Under the pieces are notes generated by a model. It saw only the letters and a program-made list of their open reading frames with translations, made no database searches and had not been told where the DNA came from. Positions 36,650 to 39,713 of a stretch of DNA of 39,713 nt are shown in pieces (position 1 is the stretch's first letter; every line of letters starts with the position of its first letter). Source of the stretch: Pseudomonadota bacterium (lineage in GTDB: Bacteria > Pseudomonadota > Gammaproteobacteria > Burkholderiales > Rhodocyclaceae); NCBI GenBank assembly GCA_018262235.1, contig JAGTRY010000026.1, positions 1-39,713 on the forward strand, given 5' to 3'. The translations under genes were made by a program, and so were the position numbers.

Positions 36650-37204
36650 TCAGCCATCCAACGCTGAAAGCTGCACCACGGCTGCCATGGTCTCCCTCGA
36701 AAAAATTCGATCGGCATCCAGCACGATCACGAAGCGTCCCTTGATCTTGCCCATGCCCCGGATGAAATCCGCCCTGATCCGTGTCCCCAAGGAAGGCGGA
36801 GGCAGGATCTCGGACGCTGCAATTTCGATCACCTCATCAACAGCATCCACGATCATACCAACCACCTGCCGATCGCTCCCGGCTTCGATTTCCACGATCA
36901 CAATGCAGGTACGTTTGCCTACCGTGGCCGCCGGCCGGCCGAATCGGGCCTGCAGGTCCAGCACGGGCACTGCCGCGCCGCGCAGGTTGATCACCCCGCG
37001 CACGCTCTCGGGCATCATTGGCACTTCGGTAAGGCGGTGATACTCGATGATTTCCTTGACCGACAGAATGCCGATTGCGAACAACTCGCCAGACAGCGTA
37101 AACGTCAGAAACTGAGCGAGCGGCTGGTCTGTTTGCCCCGCAGCAACCCGCTCGCGCCCCGTTTCCGCAACCGGTGCAGGACGGGCTTCAGTGATGGCGG
37201 CCAT
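36650..37204 (-). CDS. cheW: Chemotaxis coupling protein CheW (copy 1)
   Basis: 184 residues; it links chemoreceptors to CheA. The CheW domain spans about residues 28-170, with FAIGILSVKEIIEYH, MPESVRGVINLRG, VPVLDLQARFG and GMIVDAVDEV. A 28-residue N-terminal extension rich in Ala, Pro and Glu precedes the domain. GGAG lies 8 nt before the ATG. It follows the MCP gene after 12 nt. Its sequence is very close to the other CheW encoded at the window edge, including identical DNA runs, so one probably arose from the other by duplication. Confidence 0.95.
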   Translation of the reverse strand: MAAITEARPAPVAETGRERVAAGQTDQPLAQFLTFTLSGELFAIGILSVKEIIEYHRLTEVPMMPESVRGVINLRGAAVPVLDLQARFGRPAATVGKRTCIVIVEIEAGSDRQVVGMIVDAVDEVIEIAASEILPPPSLGTRIRADFIRGMGKIKGRFVIVLDADRIFSRETMAAVVQLSALDG

Positions 37205-37216
37205 GGCCCGGCTCCT

Positions 37217-39151
37217 TCAGAACTTGGCAAAATTCGATTCATTCACCTCATCCATATCCATATCCAATTCAACAAACCTGCGGTTCTCAACACGCCCGAT
37301 GCCCATGCCCTGTCCCTTGGCCGTCCTGCTGGCCCGCTTCACGGGCTTGCGCTGCAAACCTGCCGACGGGGCATCCGTAATGGTGAAGAATGACATCAGC
37401 TGTTGAAGCTGTTCTGCCTGACCGCTCATTTCTTCAGCCGTCGCGGCCAGTTCCTCGGAGCTGGAAGCATTCTGCTGGGTGGTCTGGCTCAGCTGGCTCA
37501 CCGCCGAGTTGATCTGGCTCACGCCGGAGGATTGCTCTTCGGACGCTGCGGTGATTTCCTGGACCAGATCCGAAGTCTTCTTGATGTTCGGAACCATTTC
37601 TCCCAACAGATGCCCCGCCTGCTCGGCGAGTTCCACACTGCTGCTGGCGACCGTGCCGATTTCCTGGGCAGCCACCTGGCTGCGTTCGGCCAGCTTGCGC
37701 ACTTCCGCAGCGACCACCGCAAAGCCCTTGCCATGTTCACCGGCACGCGCCGCTTCAATGGCGGCGTTCAGCGCCAGCAGATTGGTCTGATAGGCAATGT
37801 CATCGATGATGCTGATCTTCTGGGCGATCTGTTTCATCGCCACCACCGTGGCTTTGACCGCTTCGCCCCCTTCCGTGGCTTCACTTGCCGCTTTCGTGGC
37901 GATCCCGTCGGTCACCCGTGCGTTCTCGGTGTTCTGCGAGATGGAGGCCGTCATCTGTTCAATCGAGGCACTCGTTTCTTCCACGCCCGCGGCTTGTTCA
38001 CTGGCGGCTTGAGACAAGGATTGCGCCGTGGCACTGACTTCTTCAGAGGCGCTGCTCAGTGCATCCGCACTGCCATTCACTTCGGTCACAACTTGAGAAA
38101 GACGCGACACCGTGTTGTTAACGTACTCCTGCATCTGCGCGAAATTCCCTTGGTAGTGGCCTTCCACCTTTTTCGTCAGATCACCTTCCGACATCGCGCT
38201 CATGACGCGGATCACATCCTTGATGCTCTCACCGGTAGTACTGACCAGATTGTTCAGGCCGTCCCCCATTTCCTTCTGGAAACCCTTCAAGCCGGCAAGT
38301 TCGACACGTGCGTCGAAATTCCCGTTATTGGCTGCAGCCACAACCTGCCGCTGTCCTTCAATCACCTGCCTGAGCCGGTCGGTCATGTTCCGGACTGCCA
38401 GCAACATGCTTCCTGCATCGTCTTTGCGGATCGCCACGTCCATCGACAGATCACCATCGGCGATCTTCTGCAGGACCTCCGCGGCATAAGCCGGTTCGCC
38501 TCCGAGTAATTTCAGTAGGCCCCGGGTAATGGCAAAGCCCACCAGCCCGGCCACAACCACCGCGATGATCGACAACCCAATCACCAGCAGGCGGGTTTCC
38601 TCATAGATCACATCCGCATGCTTGTCGGCCTCATCCATCGCCTCGCGCTGATAGTCACTGAACTTTTCGAGTGCAACATCGAAAGTGTCGAGCGCAGGGC
38701 TGAAATCCTGGCGCATGAACACGATCGCACCGGACTTGTCCGTTTTGATGAGCTCGTAAAAGCGGGCGAACATCGGCCCCAGCACGGCACGTTTGTCGAG
38801 AACATCCTTGAGCAACCGCTTGCCCTTGTCACTCCTGACGGTTCCTTCCAGCTTGCCGAATGCTTCCGAATTCAGCGCACGACTCTCCTCGACATGCTTC
38901 TTGATTTGATCTGCCTCCGCCGGACTGGCAGCCAGCAACATCGCGCGCAACTGCAATCCCGCATCCAGCGTATTTTTGATGAGGTTATTGGCGATCTCGA
39001 CCTTGGGATAATGGTCATCCATGATCACCGTGACTGACGTATCCACCGCCGCAAGCCGCACGACACTGAGTACCGAAAGGATCAGTAGCAATGCAATGAC
39101 AGAACAAAACCCCAGCGCAAGACGTGTGGCCACTTTCATATTCGCAAACAT
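37217..39151 (-). CDS. Methyl-accepting chemotaxis protein with C-terminal CheR/CheB-tethering pentapeptide
   Basis: 644 residues. TM1 is about 8-32, a periplasmic four-helix-bundle sensor (4HB_MCP type, with the MLLAAS motif) about 33-185, and TM2 about 188-208. HAMP domains follow (about 210-265 and a second region about 300-355). The signalling hairpin (about 370-600) has [40 protein letters not shown] at its tip (quoted core: [16 protein letters not shown]). After a basic linker (about 600-630) the protein ends in NFAKF, which fits the aromatic pattern of the pentapeptide that tethers CheR and CheB. AAAGGGAG lies upstream of the ATG. It is embedded between two cheW genes. Confidence 0.94.
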   Translation of the reverse strand: MFANMKVATRLALGFCSVIALLLILSVLSVVRLAAVDTSVTVIMDDHYPKVEIANNLIKNTLDAGLQLRAMLLAASPAEADQIKKHVEESRALNSEAFGKLEGTVRSDKGKRLLKDVLDKRAVLGPMFARFYELIKTDKSGAIVFMRQDFSPALDTFDVALEKFSDYQREAMDEADKHADVIYEETRLLVIGLSIIAVVVAGLVGFAITRGLLKLLGGEPAYAAEVLQKIADGDLSMDVAIRKDDAGSMLLAVRNMTDRLRQVIEGQRQVVAAANNGNFDARVELAGLKGFQKEMGDGLNNLVSTTGESIKDVIRVMSAMSEGDLTKKVEGHYQGNFAQMQEYVNNTVSRLSQVVTEVNGSADALSSASEEVSATAQSLSQAASEQAAGVEETSASIEQMTASISQNTENARVTDGIATKAASEATEGGEAVKATVVAMKQIAQKISIIDDIAYQTNLLALNAAIEAARAGEHGKGFAVVAAEVRKLAERSQVAAQEIGTVASSSVELAEQAGHLLGEMVPNIKKTSDLVQEITAASEEQSSGVSQINSAVSQLSQTTQQNASSSEELAATAEEMSGQAEQLQQLMSFFTITDAPSAGLQRKPVKRASRTAKGQGMGIGRVENRRFVELDMDMDEVNESNFAKF

Positions 39152-39271
39152 GATGCTCCCTTTACCAAACCATTAATCAGTAAACGCTGTATCCACCAAC
39201 CCCTGCCATAAAATCAAAAATGCCTTATGCATTCACAAAAACATACGTAAATTCAATCCACAGCCATCAGA

Positions 39272-39713
39272 TCACCCCGCCTCAACCAGCGCGTGGATAT
39301 CCGCATTCGCCCAGACACGATCCACATCCAGCAGGATCACGAAATTGCCCTTGACCTTGCCCATCCCGCTGATGAAATCCGCCCGGATCCGTGCCCCGAA
39401 GGCGGGCGGCGGCTCGATCTCCGCAGCATCGATATCCAGCACCTCATTGACCGCATCCACAATCATCCCGACCACCTGGCGCTCGCCATCGGATTCGACC
39501 TCCACGATCACGATGCAGGTGCGCTTGGTCACCGCTGAAGCGGGCCGGCCGAAGCGGGCCTGCAGGTCCATCACCGGCACCACCGCTCCACGCAGGTTGA
39601 TCACCCCGCGCACGCTCTCGGGCATCATCGGCACTTCGGTGATGTTGTGGTATTCGATGATTTCCTTGATCCCCAGGATGCCTATCGCGAACACTTCACC
39701 GGCGAGCATGAAA
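39272..39713 (-). CDS. cheW: Chemotaxis coupling protein CheW (copy 2, 5'-partial)
   Basis: 146-147 C-terminal residues; the frame continues past the right edge. Just before the in-window Met there is an in-frame Phe, matching the FTLSGELFAIGIL region of the first CheW, so the true start lies outside. The motifs FAIGILGIKEIIEYH, MPESVRGVINLRG, VPVMDLQARFG and GMIVDAVNEV are present. It ends 120 nt before the MCP start. The upstream genes beyond the window are probably cheA and cheY, judging from usual gene order. Confidence 0.94.
   Translation of the reverse strand, partial: FMLAGEVFAIGILGIKEIIEYHNITEVPMMPESVRGVINLRGAVVPVMDLQARFGRPASAVTKRTCIVIVEVESDGERQVVGMIVDAVNEVLDIDAAEIEPPPAFGARIRADFISGMGKVKGNFVILLDVDRVWANADIHALVEAG

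Overview
The window looks like chromosomal DNA from a motile, biofilm-forming betaproteobacterium, possibly of the Rhodocyclales. The grounds are the high GC content, the gene set glnE divergent from yhdP-nit-tldD (an arrangement I know from Betaproteobacteria), and the abundance of chemotaxis and cyclic-di-GMP genes. The genus is not resolved. No tRNA, rRNA, insertion sequence, prophage or CRISPR array was seen.

Layout. (1) 1-9080: a surface-adhesion module of the Lap type. It holds the C-terminal 1,406 residues of a giant type I-secreted RTX adhesin (5' end outside the window), a degenerate GGDEF-EAL receptor (LapD), its periplasmic protease partner (LapG), and a TolC-family outer-membrane channel (LapE) that carries an unusual extra C-terminal domain. 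The inner-membrane ABC transporter and membrane-fusion protein (LapB/LapC) are not in the window. (2) 9352-10501: two consecutive lipoproteins of unknown function. (3) 10585-11422: a half-size EamA/DMT membrane protein and a gene-free stretch with two long palindromic REP-like repeats. (4) 11423-20601: housekeeping genes tldD, a nitrilase-family amidohydrolase and yhdP on the minus strand, divergent from glnE on the plus strand. (5) 20622-22817: a methyl-accepting chemotaxis protein (MCP) and a small secreted Cache-domain protein, minus strand. (6) 23001-34076: a good match to a flagellar sigma-28 promoter followed by six tightly packed, mostly 4-nt-overlapping plus-strand genes. They encode REC-PAS, PAS-PAS histidine kinase, REC-HD-GYP, pseudoREC-PAS-GGDEF-EAL-REC, a 1,296-residue membrane histidine kinase, and a small REC protein. 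No DNA-binding output domain is visible in any of them, so the visible outputs are two c-di-GMP phosphodiesterase domains. (7) 34125-39713: a minus-strand chemotaxis cluster cheW-mcp-cheW-cheR-cheD-cheB, with its upstream part (presumably cheA and cheY) beyond the window edge.

How it fits together. High c-di-GMP is expected to make LapD hold LapG away from the adhesin, and low c-di-GMP to release LapG, which cuts the adhesin loose. The six-gene signalling operon carries two candidate c-di-GMP-degrading enzymes (EAL and HD-GYP), driven by two kinases and apparently transcribed with the flagellar regulon, next to a chemotaxis array. The most interesting hypothesis here is that this operon is a phosphorelay that lowers c-di-GMP during motility and so tips cells from Lap-mediated attachment toward swimming. 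That link is inference. The domain content and gene overlaps are directly visible.
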